A stretch of 64,000 nucleotides of DNA, taken from NCBI GenBank assembly GCA_034189505.1, contig JAXHUR010000005.1:1-64000 (forward strand). Direction: 5' to 3'. Shown here one piece after another: positions 50,025 through 58,764 of this stretch (the stretch's first letter is position 1; the number at the start of each line of letters is the position of its first letter). The DNA is from Geoalkalibacter_A sp034189505 (GTDB lineage: Bacteria > Desulfobacterota > Desulfuromonadia > Desulfuromonadales > Geoalkalibacteraceae). A program made the translations under genes and the position numbers. The notes below the pieces were generated by a model, which worked only from the letters and a program-made list of their open reading frames with translations, made no database searches and had not been told where the DNA came from.

Positions 50025-51518
50025 TCAGTCGAGTCCTTGCCGGGCAATCTCAATGCTTCGAACAACGGCTCGCGCCTTGTTGACCGTTTCCTGAAACTCG
50101 GACTCTGGATCCGAGTCTGCAACGATCCCTGCCCCAGCCTGAAGGTTGATTCGGCCGTCCTGAACAACCAGGGTCCGGATTGCGATGGCCATATCCATAT
50201 TTCCCGAAAAAGAAAAATAACCGACGGCTCCGCCATAGATCTCACGGCGGCAGGGCTCGAGCTCATCAATAATCTGCATGGCTCGGACCTTGGGCGCACC
50301 GCTGAGCGTTCCTGCAGGGAACGCGGCCCGGAACACATCGAAGGAATCAAGTTCGTCCTGCACCCGCCCTCTTACATTCGATACAATATGCATGACATGG
50401 CTGTAACGCTCGACCGTCTTGAACTCACTGACTTCCACAGAACCTGTCGCGCAGACACGTCCGAGATCGTTGCGGGCCAGATCGACCAGCATGACGTGTT
50501 CGGCGCACTCCTTGGGATCCGCCAGGAGTTCATCGGCCAACCGCTCATCATCCTCGGCATTCCTGCCCCTGGGGCGTGTTCCGGCGATGGGGCGAACTTC
50601 GGCCAGATCGCCCTCCTTGCGCACGAGAACCTCGGGCGAGGCTCCAATAACAAGAGTGTCGTTGAATCGCAGGTAAAACATGTAGGGGGAGGGATTGACG
50701 GTACGCAGAGCACGATAGATATCAAAGGGGGCGACATCCAGGGACGCGGTGAATCGCTGGGAAAGAACCACCTGGATAATATCGCCGGCGCGCACATACT
50801 CTTTGCAGCGTTCTACGGCGTCAATAAATTGAACTTTGGAAAAGTTGGACTCAAGCTGCAGTGGAGATAGAAAAGGATCTCCGGCTGAATGCAGAGAATA
50901 GGCGGAACCCGCGTCCCGCAACCGGGCAACCATCGCGTCCACCCGGTCGAGTCCTTGCTGGTACAACTTTTTCAGATCGCTGCCCGAATCAAGGTGGACG
51001 TTGGCAACAACGAGAATTTTCTGTCTTTTATTGTCAAAAATATAAAGATCATCCGCCAGAAGAAAACAACTGTCATAGGCGTCAATCTCTCGTGGTTTGG
51101 AGGATGGCAGGCTCTCAATAAAACGAACCATGTCATAACCCAGGTATCCGACGGCGCCGCCGCTGAACCGAGGCAAACCTGCGACTTCAACCGGTTGGTA
51201 GATAGACATCCACTCCTTCAGACGCTGGAGGGGATCATCGCAATGTCCCTGTTCAAGCACCTGGTCGCCGGACAAGATCTCGTAAAAAGTATCTTTGGAC
51301 CGATACAGGCGCCCCTCCCCGGCTGCGAGAAAAGAGTAGCGACCCCACTTTTCGCCCCCCTCGACACTTTCAAATAAAAAAGCGTTGCTGCAGCTACGGT
51401 TGATCTTATAGAAAGCAGAGACCGGCGTTTCCATATCGGCAAAAATTTCCCGAAAGACCGGGATCAGGTTGCCTCGCCGCGCAAGTCGGGTGAATTCTTC
51501 GACAGTGGGAAAAATCAT
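50025..51518 (-). CDS. trpE: Anthranilate synthase component I
   Basis: A 497-residue chorismate-utilising enzyme. The feedback-type N-terminal part has 'SCSNAFLFES' with the 'L-L-E-S'-like tryptophan site. The catalytic half has 'GDIIQVVLSQRF', 'RPIAGTRPRG', 'ELLADPKECAEHVMLVDLARNDLGRV' and 'SGAPKVRAMQIIDELE'. It makes anthranilate from chorismate with TrpG. The start at 51518 has AGGAG 7 nt upstream. It is the first gene of the trp operon, directly behind a promoter. Confidence 0.95.
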   Translation of the reverse strand: MIFPTVEEFTRLARRGNLIPVFREIFADMETPVSAFYKINRSCSNAFLFESVEGGEKWGRYSFLAAGEGRLYRSKDTFYEILSGDQVLEQGHCDDPLQRLKEWMSIYQPVEVAGLPRFSGGAVGYLGYDMVRFIESLPSSKPREIDAYDSCFLLADDLYIFDNKRQKILVVANVHLDSGSDLKKLYQQGLDRVDAMVARLRDAGSAYSLHSAGDPFLSPLQLESNFSKVQFIDAVERCKEYVRAGDIIQVVLSQRFTASLDVAPFDIYRALRTVNPSPYMFYLRFNDTLVIGASPEVLVRKEGDLAEVRPIAGTRPRGRNAEDDERLADELLADPKECAEHVMLVDLARNDLGRVCATGSVEVSEFKTVERYSHVMHIVSNVRGRVQDELDSFDVFRAAFPAGTLSGAPKVRAMQIIDELEPCRREIYGGAVGYFSFSGNMDMAIAIRTLVVQDGRINLQAGAGIVADSDPESEFQETVNKARAVVRSIEIARQGLD

Positions 51519-51543
51519 GTAAACTCCTGAGGATAATCGGAGC

Positions 51544-51573
51544 ACAATAGCATCTTCCGGTCGAACCGGTCAA
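51544..51573 (-). promoter_or_regulatory. trp operon promoter with embedded inverted repeat
   Basis: Minus-strand TTGACC (51568-51573) and TATTGT (51544-51549), with TG just before the -10, are 18 nt apart. Between them lies CCGGT-n3-ACCGG (51557-51569), a perfect 5-bp inverted repeat that could bind a dimeric regulator. I see no leader peptide with tandem Trp codons or an attenuator between here and trpE at 51518. Confidence 0.6.
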
Positions 51574-51623
51574 CAACGTCAAAACGTCCAAAGAGATACC
51601 GAACCGGCGTTTTGGGCCACAGA

Positions 51624-51660
51624 CTAAAAAAGGCAAGGGGGAAGCCCTTGCCTTTTTTAG
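51624..51660 (-). terminator. Terminator of the alpha ribosomal operon
   Basis: A perfect 16-bp stem (51624-51639 with 51645-51660) with a 5-nt loop. The A and T runs sit in the outer part of the stem. It ends the transcript 18 nt after rplQ and lies before the trp promoter. It can act in both directions. Confidence 0.85.
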
Positions 51661-51678
51661 TGTATATACCTGATGTCT

Positions 51679-52146
51679 CTAAGCTTCTTTGGCTTGCTCG
51701 TCGGTGCCTTGAGGTGTGCCTTCGGATTTTTCCGCCAAGGAAGAACCCGAAGAACCCTCATCTCCGGTTCCGGTCGGCTTTGCGGAATACTCCTCTTCGA
51801 CCAGTTCGATGATAGACAACGAAGCATTGTCACCGGGGCGAGAGCCGAGCTTGATGATGCGGGTGTAGCCGCCGGGACGCTCCTGGTAACGAGTCGCAAG
51901 CCGATCGAAGAGCTTGGCAACGACTTTTCTGTCCTGCACAACCTGCAGTGCCTGGCGACGGGCATGCAGATCACCGCGCTTGGCAAGTGTGATCATGCGA
52001 TCGGCAAGCTTGCGCAGTTCCTTGGCACGGGCATCGGTTGTCGTGATCCGATCGTGCTCAAGCAGAGAAGTCACCATGTTGCGCATCATTGCGCGACGAT
52101 GGCTGGAGTTACGACCGAGCCTTTTTCCTGCCTTGTTGTGACGCAT
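51679..52146 (-). CDS. rplQ: 50S ribosomal protein L17
   Basis: A 155-residue L17. The core (about 1-118; 'MRHNKAGKRLGRNSSHRRAM', 'ALQVVQDRKVVAKLFD') is the normal protein near the peptide exit. The last ~35 residues are rich in Gly, Ser, Glu and Thr and look disordered; E. coli L17 ends at 127. It is the last gene of the alpha operon, 33 nt after rpoA. Confidence 0.96.
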   Translation of the reverse strand: MRHNKAGKRLGRNSSHRRAMMRNMVTSLLEHDRITTTDARAKELRKLADRMITLAKRGDLHARRQALQVVQDRKVVAKLFDRLATRYQERPGGYTRIIKLGSRPGDNASLSIIELVEEEYSAKPTGTGDEGSSGSSLAEKSEGTPQGTDEQAKEA

Positions 52147-52179
52147 TGCTATTTCCTCACTTTCTTACTTTCGGTTCGA

Positions 52180-53196
52180 TCAATCTTCCTCGTCACCCTT
52201 CTGAATCATGCGCAGATATTCAGGGTCCGGGAAGTTCTCCAGCTTCATTCCAAGAGACAGTCCCATCTCAGCCAGGATGTCCTTAATTTCATTGAGCGAC
52301 TTGCGTCCAAAGTTCTGAGTTTTGAGCATTTCTGCCTCAGACTTCTGAACGAGATCGCCGATCAGCTGGATATTGGCATTTTTGAGACAATTAGCAGCGC
52401 GCACGGAGAGTTCAAGTTCATCCACACTGCGATACAGATTTTCGTTGATCTTCTTGCCTTCCTCTTCATTTTCCTCTTCCGGAGGCTCAATGCCTTCGTC
52501 AAAGTTGATGAAGAGCTGCAGGTGTTCCTTGAGAATCTTTGCGGCAAAAGCCACAGCGTCATCGGGGCGAACACTGCCGTCGGTCTGCACTTCCAGTACA
52601 AGCTTGTCGTAGTCGGTAATCTGACCAACACGGGCATTGCTGACGGTGAAGTTGACCTTCTTGATCGGAGAGAACAGAGCATCGGTCGCAATGGTTCCAA
52701 CCGGGGCTTTTTCGTCCCGGTTGCGCTCGGCAGGCACATATCCCTTGCCAAGCTTGACCGTCATGTCCATCTCTACATCTGCATCATCCCCGCATGTGGC
52801 AATGTGGTGCTCGGGATTCATGATCTCGACATTGGAGTCGGTAATGATATCCCCTGCCTTAATGATTCCCGCGCCCTTTTTGACAATGCGGATGCTGCGA
52901 TCCTCGTGTCCATGAAGACGCAGCCTGACCCCTTTGAGATTCAGAATGATATCGGATGCATCCTCAGTCACGCCGGGAACAGAAGAAAATTCATGTAAAA
53001 CACCCTTGATACGCACTGACGTAATCGCTGCTCCCTGCAGCGAAGAAAGCAGGATGCGTCGCAGAGAGTTCCCCATGGTCGTGGCGAATCCCCGCTCAAA
53101 GGGTTCAGCAGTAAATTTTCCGTAGGTGTCGCTGAGGGTATCCGTGTCAACCTGGAGACGCTTAGGCTTAATCAGGTCTCTCCAGTTTTTATACAT
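52180..53196 (-). CDS. rpoA: RNA polymerase alpha subunit
   Basis: A 338-residue alpha subunit. The N-terminal dimerisation domain has 'FERGFATTMGNSLRRILLSSL' and 'GDDADVEMDMTVKLGKGY'. The C-terminal domain (about 255-338) has 'LELSVRAANCLKNANI' and 'QNFGRKSLNEI', which contact UP elements and activators. It lies 43 nt after rpsD. Confidence 0.98.
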   Translation of the reverse strand: MYKNWRDLIKPKRLQVDTDTLSDTYGKFTAEPFERGFATTMGNSLRRILLSSLQGAAITSVRIKGVLHEFSSVPGVTEDASDIILNLKGVRLRLHGHEDRSIRIVKKGAGIIKAGDIITDSNVEIMNPEHHIATCGDDADVEMDMTVKLGKGYVPAERNRDEKAPVGTIATDALFSPIKKVNFTVSNARVGQITDYDKLVLEVQTDGSVRPDDAVAFAAKILKEHLQLFINFDEGIEPPEEENEEEGKKINENLYRSVDELELSVRAANCLKNANIQLIGDLVQKSEAEMLKTQNFGRKSLNEIKDILAEMGLSLGMKLENFPDPEYLRMIQKGDEED

Positions 53197-53239
53197 ACTT
53201 GATCCTCCCTTGCGATTTCGCTGCCAGAAAAGGCAACGA

Positions 53240-53869
53240 TTACTTGGAGTAGAGCTCGACGACCAGCTTCTCTTGGAAAGCGGGGGTCGTCAGCTCTTCA
53301 CGTACCGGCAAGGACTTCAGGCTGCCCTTGAAGGCAGGCCGGTCGAGTTCAAGCCAGGAAGGAACGCCGCGACGCATGACACCGTCAAGAGCTTCATTGA
53401 CACGGGTGACTTCGCGACTTTTCTCTCGCAGTTCAATCACGTCACCGGGACGAACCAGGAAAGAAGGAATGTTGACCTTGCGGCCATTGACCTTGAAGTG
53501 ATTGTGTCGAACAAGCTGGCGAGCTTCATTACGAGAAGTTGCAAAGCCTAAACGATAAACAATACTGTCAAGACGCCGTTCAAGGAGGATCAACAGGTTT
53601 TCACCGGTTACGCCCTTCATGCGGTCTGCACGCTTGAAATAGGCACGGAACTGCCCCTCAAGAAGACCGTAAGTACGCTTCATTTTCTGTTTTTCACGCA
53701 ACTGGGTACCGTAATCCGAGACCTTGATCCGCCCCTGCCCATGCTGTCCGGGTGCGTAGTTGCGGCGCTCAATAGCGCATTTATCTGTATGACACCTGTC
53801 CCCTTTAAGAAACAGCTTAGTCGTTTCACGACGGCAAAAACGGCAAACTGAACCGGTATATCTAGCCAA
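53240..53869 (-). CDS. rpsD: 30S ribosomal protein S4
   Basis: A 209-residue S4 with the N-terminal zinc-binding type Cys cluster ('VCRFCRRETTKLFLKGDRCHTDKC'-like, Cys9, Cys12, Cys26 and Cys31) and the S4 RNA-binding domain ('LDSIVYRLGFATSRNEARQLV'). It is a primary 16S rRNA binder. It starts with TTG at 53869 after GAGGAAGAA. The C+ form differs from the Cys-poor E. coli S4. Confidence 0.97.
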   Translation of the reverse strand: MARYTGSVCRFCRRETTKLFLKGDRCHTDKCAIERRNYAPGQHGQGRIKVSDYGTQLREKQKMKRTYGLLEGQFRAYFKRADRMKGVTGENLLILLERRLDSIVYRLGFATSRNEARQLVRHNHFKVNGRKVNIPSFLVRPGDVIELREKSREVTRVNEALDGVMRRGVPSWLELDRPAFKGSLKSLPVREELTTPAFQEKLVVELYSK

Positions 53870-53889
53870 GGTTCTTCCTCCTTCTCGGA

Positions 53890-54285
53890 TTAAACTCTTC
53901 TACGTTTGGGCGGCCGACAGCCGTTGTGGGGAATAGGCGTGACGTCCTTGATCATGGAGACGGAAAAACCGGCGGCCTGCAGGGCGCGCACAGCAGACTC
54001 ACGACCGGAGCCGGGCCCCTTGACAAACACTTCAATTGAGCGCATGCCATGCTCCTGGGCTTTCTTCGCTGCAGTTTCCGCAGCGATTTGAGCAGCAAAG
54101 GGTGTGCTCTTGCGAGACCCCTTGAACCCCATCCCCCCGGCAGTTGCCCATGAGACAACGTTACCGGCAATGTCGGTAATCGTAATAATGGTATTGTTGA
54201 AGGTGGCCTGGATATGAGCGACACCTTTGGCAATATTCTTTTTTTCCTGCTTTTTTCTTCCCGTTTTTTTTCCAGGCTTAGCCAT
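53890..54285 (-). CDS. rpsK: 30S ribosomal protein S11
   Basis: A 131-residue S11 ('AHIQATFNNTIITITD', 'GFKGSRKSTPFAAQ', 'IEVFVKGPGSGRESAVRAL') ending in the basic 'PHNGCRPPKRRRV' that lines the platform. Its N-terminus is Lys-rich. It lies 11 nt after rpsM and 20 nt before rpsD. Confidence 0.98.
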   Translation of the reverse strand: MAKPGKKTGRKKQEKKNIAKGVAHIQATFNNTIITITDIAGNVVSWATAGGMGFKGSRKSTPFAAQIAAETAAKKAQEHGMRSIEVFVKGPGSGRESAVRALQAAGFSVSMIKDVTPIPHNGCRPPKRRRV

Positions 54286-54296
54286 GGTTCCTCCAA

Positions 54297-54665
54297 TTAT
54301 TTCTTCTTACCGGCAACCGTCTTCCGCGGGCCCTTCCGGGTGCGTGCGTTGGTTTTGGTTTTCTGGCCCCGCACGGGCAAGCCGCGCCGATGACGAAGTC
54401 CTCGATAGCAGCCGAGGTCCATCAGGCGCTTTATGTTCATGGTCACCTCACGCCGCAAATCACCTTCAACCTTGTAATCACGGTCTATGATTTCACGGAT
54501 TTTCGCCACTTCAGTTTCAGCCAGATCATCCGAGCGGGTGTCGGTGGAGATCCCGGCCTCAGCCAGAATCTCTCTGGCTTTGGAGCGACCAATCCCGTAA
54601 ATATAGGTCAGAGCGACCTCAATCCGTTTGTTTCTGGGCAAATCGATACCAGCAATACGTGCCAA
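54297..54665 (-). CDS. rpsM: 30S ribosomal protein S13
   Basis: A 122-residue S13 ('RIAGIDLPRNKRIEVALTYI', 'GIGRSKA', 'GLRHRRGLPVRGQKTKTNARTRKG'), in the 30S head contacting 5S-side bridges. The start is TTG at 54665 with AGGAGGG about 8 nt upstream. It begins 21 nt after rpmJ. Confidence 0.98.
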   Translation of the reverse strand: MARIAGIDLPRNKRIEVALTYIYGIGRSKAREILAEAGISTDTRSDDLAETEVAKIREIIDRDYKVEGDLRREVTMNIKRLMDLGCYRGLRHRRGLPVRGQKTKTNARTRKGPRKTVAGKKK

Positions 54666-54686
54666 TGTCCGACCCTCCTAATCCTG

Positions 54687-54800
54687 TTAACCTTGTCTTT
54701 GTTTATGCTTGGGGTTGTCACAGATGATGCGAATGACACCCTTGCGCCGGATCACCTTGCACTTGTCGCAGATGCACTTCACCGAAGCTCGAACTTTCAT
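54687..54800 (-). CDS. rpmJ: 50S ribosomal protein L36 (zinc-binding form)
   Basis: A 37-residue protein with Cys9, Cys11, Cys14 and Cys27 plus His32 ('CICDKC', 'ICDNPKHKQ'), the C+ L36. It is too short for usual gene finders but clear by family. It lies between map and rpsM. No infA gene stands in the 63-bp gap before it, although many genomes place infA there. Confidence 0.96.
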   Translation of the reverse strand: MKVRASVKCICDKCKVIRRKGVIRIICDNPKHKQRQG

Positions 54801-54863
54801 CTTTAGCGTCCTTACCGAATGAGGGTTTACCCTGAACAGCCAAACCGGCTGTTGAGCAAATAA

Positions 54864-55610
54864 CTACAGAGCAGTTAAAATTTCGGGACCATGTGGGGTG
54901 ATGGCCACTGTATGTTCAAAATGCGCAGATGGTTCACCATCCACAGTCACCGCAGTCCAGCCATCGGGTTCGAGACTCACAGCCGCCGCGCCCGCATTGA
55001 TCATCGGCTCGATGGCCAGAACCATTCCTTCCTTAAGTCGCGGACCGTGACCGGGAGGGCCAAAGTTGGGCAACTGCGGCTCTTCATGTAATTGGCGGCC
55101 GATTCCGTGGCCGACAAACTCTCGAACCACACTGAACCCGGCAGGTTCGACATGCAATTGAACGGCATGCGACAGATCGGACAAACGCATACCGGCAACG
55201 GCCAGATCAATGGCGTGCATGAGAGCAGACTCGGTCACCGCCAAAAGTTTCTGCTTTTTATCCTCAATTCGTCCCACAGCGAAAGTCACGGCGGAATCGC
55301 CGTAAAATCCGTCAGCGACCACGCCGAAATCAATGCTCAGAATATCGCCTTCCTGCAGTGGAATCGAATCAGGAAAACCGTGAACAACCTTATCGTTGGG
55401 CGAAGCGCAAATAGTAAAAGGAAAACCGCCATACCCCTTGAAGGCAGGGCGGACTTTCCTTTTTGCACATTCGGCCTCAGCTAAACGATCAAGTTCGAGA
55501 GTCGTAATCCCAGGCTCGATCTTTTCCCTGATTTTCTCCAGCACCTCAGCCACGATACGACCGGCCGTGCGCATGCGGTCGATCTCGTCGGGCGATTTGA
55601 GGACGATCAC
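54864..55610 (-). CDS. map: Methionine aminopeptidase, type I
   Basis: A 248-residue metalloprotease with the five metal ligands: Asp in 'SIDFGVVADGFYGDSA', the second Asp there, His in 'FVGHGIGRQLHEEP', Glu in 'MVLAIEPM' and Glu in 'EHTVAITPHGPEIL'. It removes initiator Met. The frame extends to an ATG at 55631, but GTG at 55610 gives the common N-terminus 'MIVLKSPDEID', has GGAG 8 nt upstream and follows the adk stop by 1 nt. Confidence 0.96.
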   Translation of the reverse strand: MIVLKSPDEIDRMRTAGRIVAEVLEKIREKIEPGITTLELDRLAEAECAKRKVRPAFKGYGGFPFTICASPNDKVVHGFPDSIPLQEGDILSIDFGVVADGFYGDSAVTFAVGRIEDKKQKLLAVTESALMHAIDLAVAGMRLSDLSHAVQLHVEPAGFSVVREFVGHGIGRQLHEEPQLPNFGPPGHGPRLKEGMVLAIEPMINAGAAAVSLEPDGWTAVTVDGEPSAHFEHTVAITPHGPEILTAL

Positions 55611-55611
55611 T

Positions 55612-56259
55612 TTACCGTGCTCCGAGAACACTCAGAATTTGGCGACCAACCTCATCAATTCCAGCCATCCCGTCGACCTCTGCCAGCAACCCATCACGGA
55701 GGTAGTAATCAACCAGAGGCGCAGTCTGCTCCCGGTATACCTCAAGGCGCTTACGGATGGTTTCCTCCCGATCGTCATCGCGCTGCACCAGGTTACCGCC
55801 GCAGGCGTCACAGACCCCTTCCTTCGAAGGAGGATCGAAGTCCACATGATAGCCTTTGCCGCAGGAGGAACAGGTGCGACGTCCTGTCAACCTGGCGACC
55901 AGAGCCTCAGTGTCGACCTCAAGCGAAATAACAGCGTCAAGCTCAAGGGAGAGTTCGCTCAGCGTATCCTTCAGAGCATCAGCCTGGGGAACCGTGCGCG
56001 GGAAACCGTCGAGGATAAAACCGTTGGCACAATCCGCCTGCTGGAGCCGTTCGCGGACAATCCCGACGACAACATCATCTGGGACCAGGGCTCCGGCATC
56101 CATGTACTCTCTAGCCTTGACCCCCATCGGAGTCGCATTTTTGACCGCGGAACGCAGAATATCCCCGGTGGAAATCTGGGGGATGGAGAACTTTTCCATC
56201 AGCATCTGCGCCTGTGTTCCCTTGCCTGCCCCGGGAGGCCCAAGCAGAATCAACTTCAT
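55612..56259 (-). CDS. adk: Adenylate kinase
   Basis: A 215-residue long-form kinase. The P-loop 'GPPGAGKGTQA' is at 7-17, 'DGFPRT' follows, and the LID has four Cys ('CSSCGKGY' and 'CDACGG'), a zinc-binding LID. It equilibrates AMP, ADP and ATP. It lies 16 nt after secY, in the usual secY-adk-map order. Confidence 0.97.
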   Translation of the reverse strand: MKLILLGPPGAGKGTQAQMLMEKFSIPQISTGDILRSAVKNATPMGVKAREYMDAGALVPDDVVVGIVRERLQQADCANGFILDGFPRTVPQADALKDTLSELSLELDAVISLEVDTEALVARLTGRRTCSSCGKGYHVDFDPPSKEGVCDACGGNLVQRDDDREETIRKRLEVYREQTAPLVDYYLRDGLLAEVDGMAGIDEVGRQILSVLGAR

Positions 56260-56275
56260 ACAGCGATATCTCCTT

Positions 56276-57586
56276 CTAGCCGCGCCGGCCCTTAAGAGTT
56301 ACGCCACGCATAAACCCTTCATAGGAACGACTGACAAGATGAGCTTCAATCTGTGCAGCGGTATCAAGACCCACACCGACGACAATCAACAAGGAAGTTC
56401 CACCGAAGAAGAACGGAACATTGAACTGCCCGATAAGAATTGTCGGAAGCACGCAGACAGCGGAAACGTAGAGAGCGCCAGCGAAAGTAAGGCGGGTCAG
56501 CACGGTATCGAGATACTCCGCTGTTTCCTTGCCCGGTCTGATACCAGGAATGTAGCCACCCTGTTTTTTTACGTTATCGGCCACATCGACGGGGTTGAAG
56601 GTAACAGCCGTGTAGAAATAACAGAAGAAAATGATAAAAGCAACATAAAAAACGTTATAGATAATGTGATCCGGCGTCATGTAGGACGCAACTTTCTGCA
56701 CCCAGGGAACATCCACCAGGTTGGCGACCGTCGCAGGGAACATAATAATGGAACTGGCAAAAATCGGAGGAATGACGCCGCTCATATTGACTTTGAGTGG
56801 AAGATGGCTGCTCTGCCCGCCCTGGTTGCGCATGCCGACCACACGCCGGGCATAGTGAATGGGAACTCTCCTCTGCCCCCGCTCCATAAAAATGATCGCC
56901 CAGACAACCGCTACCATCAGTGCGCCAATGGCAATGAGGCCGAAAGGCGAGAGAGCGCCGGTGCGGGTCAATCTCATGGTATTAACAATGGCGGAAGGGA
57001 TAGCCGCCACAATACCGGCAAAAATGATAAGTGAAATGCCGTTGCCGATCCCGCGCTCGGTAATCTGCTCCCCGAGCCACATGATAAAAGCCGTACCAGC
57101 AGTCAGGGTGATGATGGTCAGCAGAATAAATCCAATACCGGGATTGGGAACCACCATTTCGCCGGCAGGTCCTTGCATGGTCTGAAGGCCAACGGCGATG
57201 CCGGCCCCCTGAATGATCGACAGCACGATGGTGCCATACCGCGTATACTGGGTAATCTTCTTTTTCCCAGCCTCGCCCTCCTTGGAAAGCTTCTCTATGG
57301 GTTCAAAAACTACCGTAAGAAGCTGAAGGATAATAGAGGCACTGATATAAGGCATGATTCCAAGGGCAAAAACCGTCATACGCTCCAGGGCGCCACCGGT
57401 AAAAGCACTGACCAGCCCGAGAAGTGTCCCCTCGGTTCCCTGGAAAAAACCGGCCAAAACCTGGCTGTCGACGCCGGGAGTCGGGATATGACACCCGATA
57501 CGGTATACCACCAACATGCCAAGCGTAAAAAGTATGCGCCGGCGAAGTTCGGGGATGCTGAATATATTTCTCAGGCTCGAGATCAA
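56276..57586 (-). CDS. secY: Preprotein translocase subunit SecY
   Basis: A 436-residue ten-helix membrane protein. Family signatures are 'GCHIPTPGVD', 'ALGIMPYISASIILQLL' and 'GVIPPIFASSIIMFP'. It forms the protein-conducting channel with SecE and SecG. The start is TTG at 57586, 1 nt after the rplO stop, with its GAGGTGA inside the end of rplO. The product ends in the cytoplasmic 'RGVTLKGRRG'. Confidence 0.98.
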   Translation of the reverse strand: MISSLRNIFSIPELRRRILFTLGMLVVYRIGCHIPTPGVDSQVLAGFFQGTEGTLLGLVSAFTGGALERMTVFALGIMPYISASIILQLLTVVFEPIEKLSKEGEAGKKKITQYTRYGTIVLSIIQGAGIAVGLQTMQGPAGEMVVPNPGIGFILLTIITLTAGTAFIMWLGEQITERGIGNGISLIIFAGIVAAIPSAIVNTMRLTRTGALSPFGLIAIGALMVAVVWAIIFMERGQRRVPIHYARRVVGMRNQGGQSSHLPLKVNMSGVIPPIFASSIIMFPATVANLVDVPWVQKVASYMTPDHIIYNVFYVAFIIFFCYFYTAVTFNPVDVADNVKKQGGYIPGIRPGKETAEYLDTVLTRLTFAGALYVSAVCVLPTILIGQFNVPFFFGGTSLLIVVGVGLDTAAQIEAHLVSRSYEGFMRGVTLKGRRG

Positions 57587-57587
57587 T

Positions 57588-58028
57588 TTAAATCACCTCG
57601 GCTTGGCCGCCGGCCGCAACAATTTTGTCCTGGGCCGACTTGCTGAATTTATGTGCCTTGACAGTCAAGGATTTAGTCAGCTCTCCGTCACCAAGGATCT
57701 TGACTCCATCAGCCACTTCCTTGATCATGCCGGCAGCAATGAGGGCCTCGACATCAACGGTACTCCCGGATTCGAAATTCTCCAACTGCCGTAGATTCAC
57801 AAGTGAATACACTTTCTTGGTCAGCGGAGTGAATCCGCGCTTGGGAAGGCGCCGCTGCAAAGGCATCTGGCCACCCTCGAACCCGGCCTTGACACCACCG
57901 CCGGAACGCGCGTTCTGCCCCTTGTGTCCCTTGCCGGAAGTTTTACCGAGTCCTGAACCGGGACCACGCCCGATTCTCTTGCGATCTTTTCTGGAGCCCG
58001 CAGCGGGCCGCAATTCACTCAAATTCAT
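57588..58028 (-). CDS. rplO: 50S ribosomal protein L15
   Basis: A 146-residue L15 ('RIGRGPGSGLGKTSGKGHKGQNARSG' in its N-terminal extension; 'GFEGGQMPLQRRLPKRGF'). A late assembler of the 50S. Its end contains the ribosome-binding site of secY. Confidence 0.97.
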   Translation of the reverse strand: MNLSELRPAAGSRKDRKRIGRGPGSGLGKTSGKGHKGQNARSGGGVKAGFEGGQMPLQRRLPKRGFTPLTKKVYSLVNLRQLENFESGSTVDVEALIAAGMIKEVADGVKILGDGELTKSLTVKAHKFSKSAQDKIVAAGGQAEVI

Positions 58029-58051
58029 ATCTGGTCCCTTATTGATACCTG

Positions 58052-58231
58052 CTATTCCTCGACCACAACCATGTGGGAGATTTTACTGATCATGCCACGG
58101 ATCTCAGGACAATCCCGGCGCGTAACCGTCTGGTTAAGACGACGCAAGCCAAGTCCGCACAGAACCTTACCGAAATACTTATTGCGCCCGATGGCGCTTT
58201 TCTTCAACGTGATTCTCAGTTGACCACCCAT
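58052..58231 (-). CDS. rpmD: 50S ribosomal protein L30
   Basis: A 59-residue L30 ('QLRITLKKSAIGRNKYFGKVL' and 'GLGLRRLNQTV'). The ATG at 58231 with AGGAG 8 nt upstream is preferred to the adjacent GTG at 58234. It lies between rpsE and rplO, the spc order. Confidence 0.96.
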   Translation of the reverse strand: MGGQLRITLKKSAIGRNKYFGKVLCGLGLRRLNQTVTRRDCPEIRGMISKISHMVVVEE

Positions 58232-58251
58232 CACAGACTCTCCTTTTGCTC

Positions 58252-58749
58252 TCAGGCGTTTTCCTGCGCACCAACGCCGCGACGGGCCAGAATAGTTTCA
58301 GCGCTTTTGAGCTGAGTCAGCGCATTGATTGTGGCCTTGACAACATTGTGCGGGTTATTGGAACCGAGGCACTTCGACAGCACGTTCTCAACACCGGCAG
58401 CCTCAAGAATGGCACGAGCTGCACCACCGGCAATCACACCGGTACCGGCAGAAGCAGGCTTGAGCAGCACTTTGCCAGCGCCAAACTTACCAAGAACATC
58501 GAAAGGGATAGTGCCTTCAACCAGTGGCACCCTCACCATATCCTTTTTAGCTTTCTCGACACCTTTGCGAATAGCTTCAGGGACTTCCTTAGCTTTCCCA
58601 AGGCCGACGCCAACACCGCCCTGGCCGTCTCCAACCACAACAAGGGCCGAAAAACTGAAACGGCGGCCGCCCTTAACGACTTTGGCATTACGGTTAATAT
58701 GAATCACGCGATCGGTAAGATTCGATTCATTCAGATCATTGCGCTGCAA
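58252..58749 (-). CDS. rpsE: 30S ribosomal protein S5
   Basis: A 165-residue S5 with 'DRVIHINRNAKVVKGGRRFSFSALVVVGD' and 'VLLKPASAGTGVIAGGAARAILE', the accuracy-related fold. The start is TTG at 58749 with AAGGAG 7 nt upstream. It follows rplR by 15 nt. Confidence 0.97.
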   Translation of the reverse strand: MQRNDLNESNLTDRVIHINRNAKVVKGGRRFSFSALVVVGDGQGGVGVGLGKAKEVPEAIRKGVEKAKKDMVRVPLVEGTIPFDVLGKFGAGKVLLKPASAGTGVIAGGAARAILEAAGVENVLSKCLGSNNPHNVVKATINALTQLKSAETILARRGVGAQENA

Positions 58750-58764
58750 GGGTGATCTCCTTTT

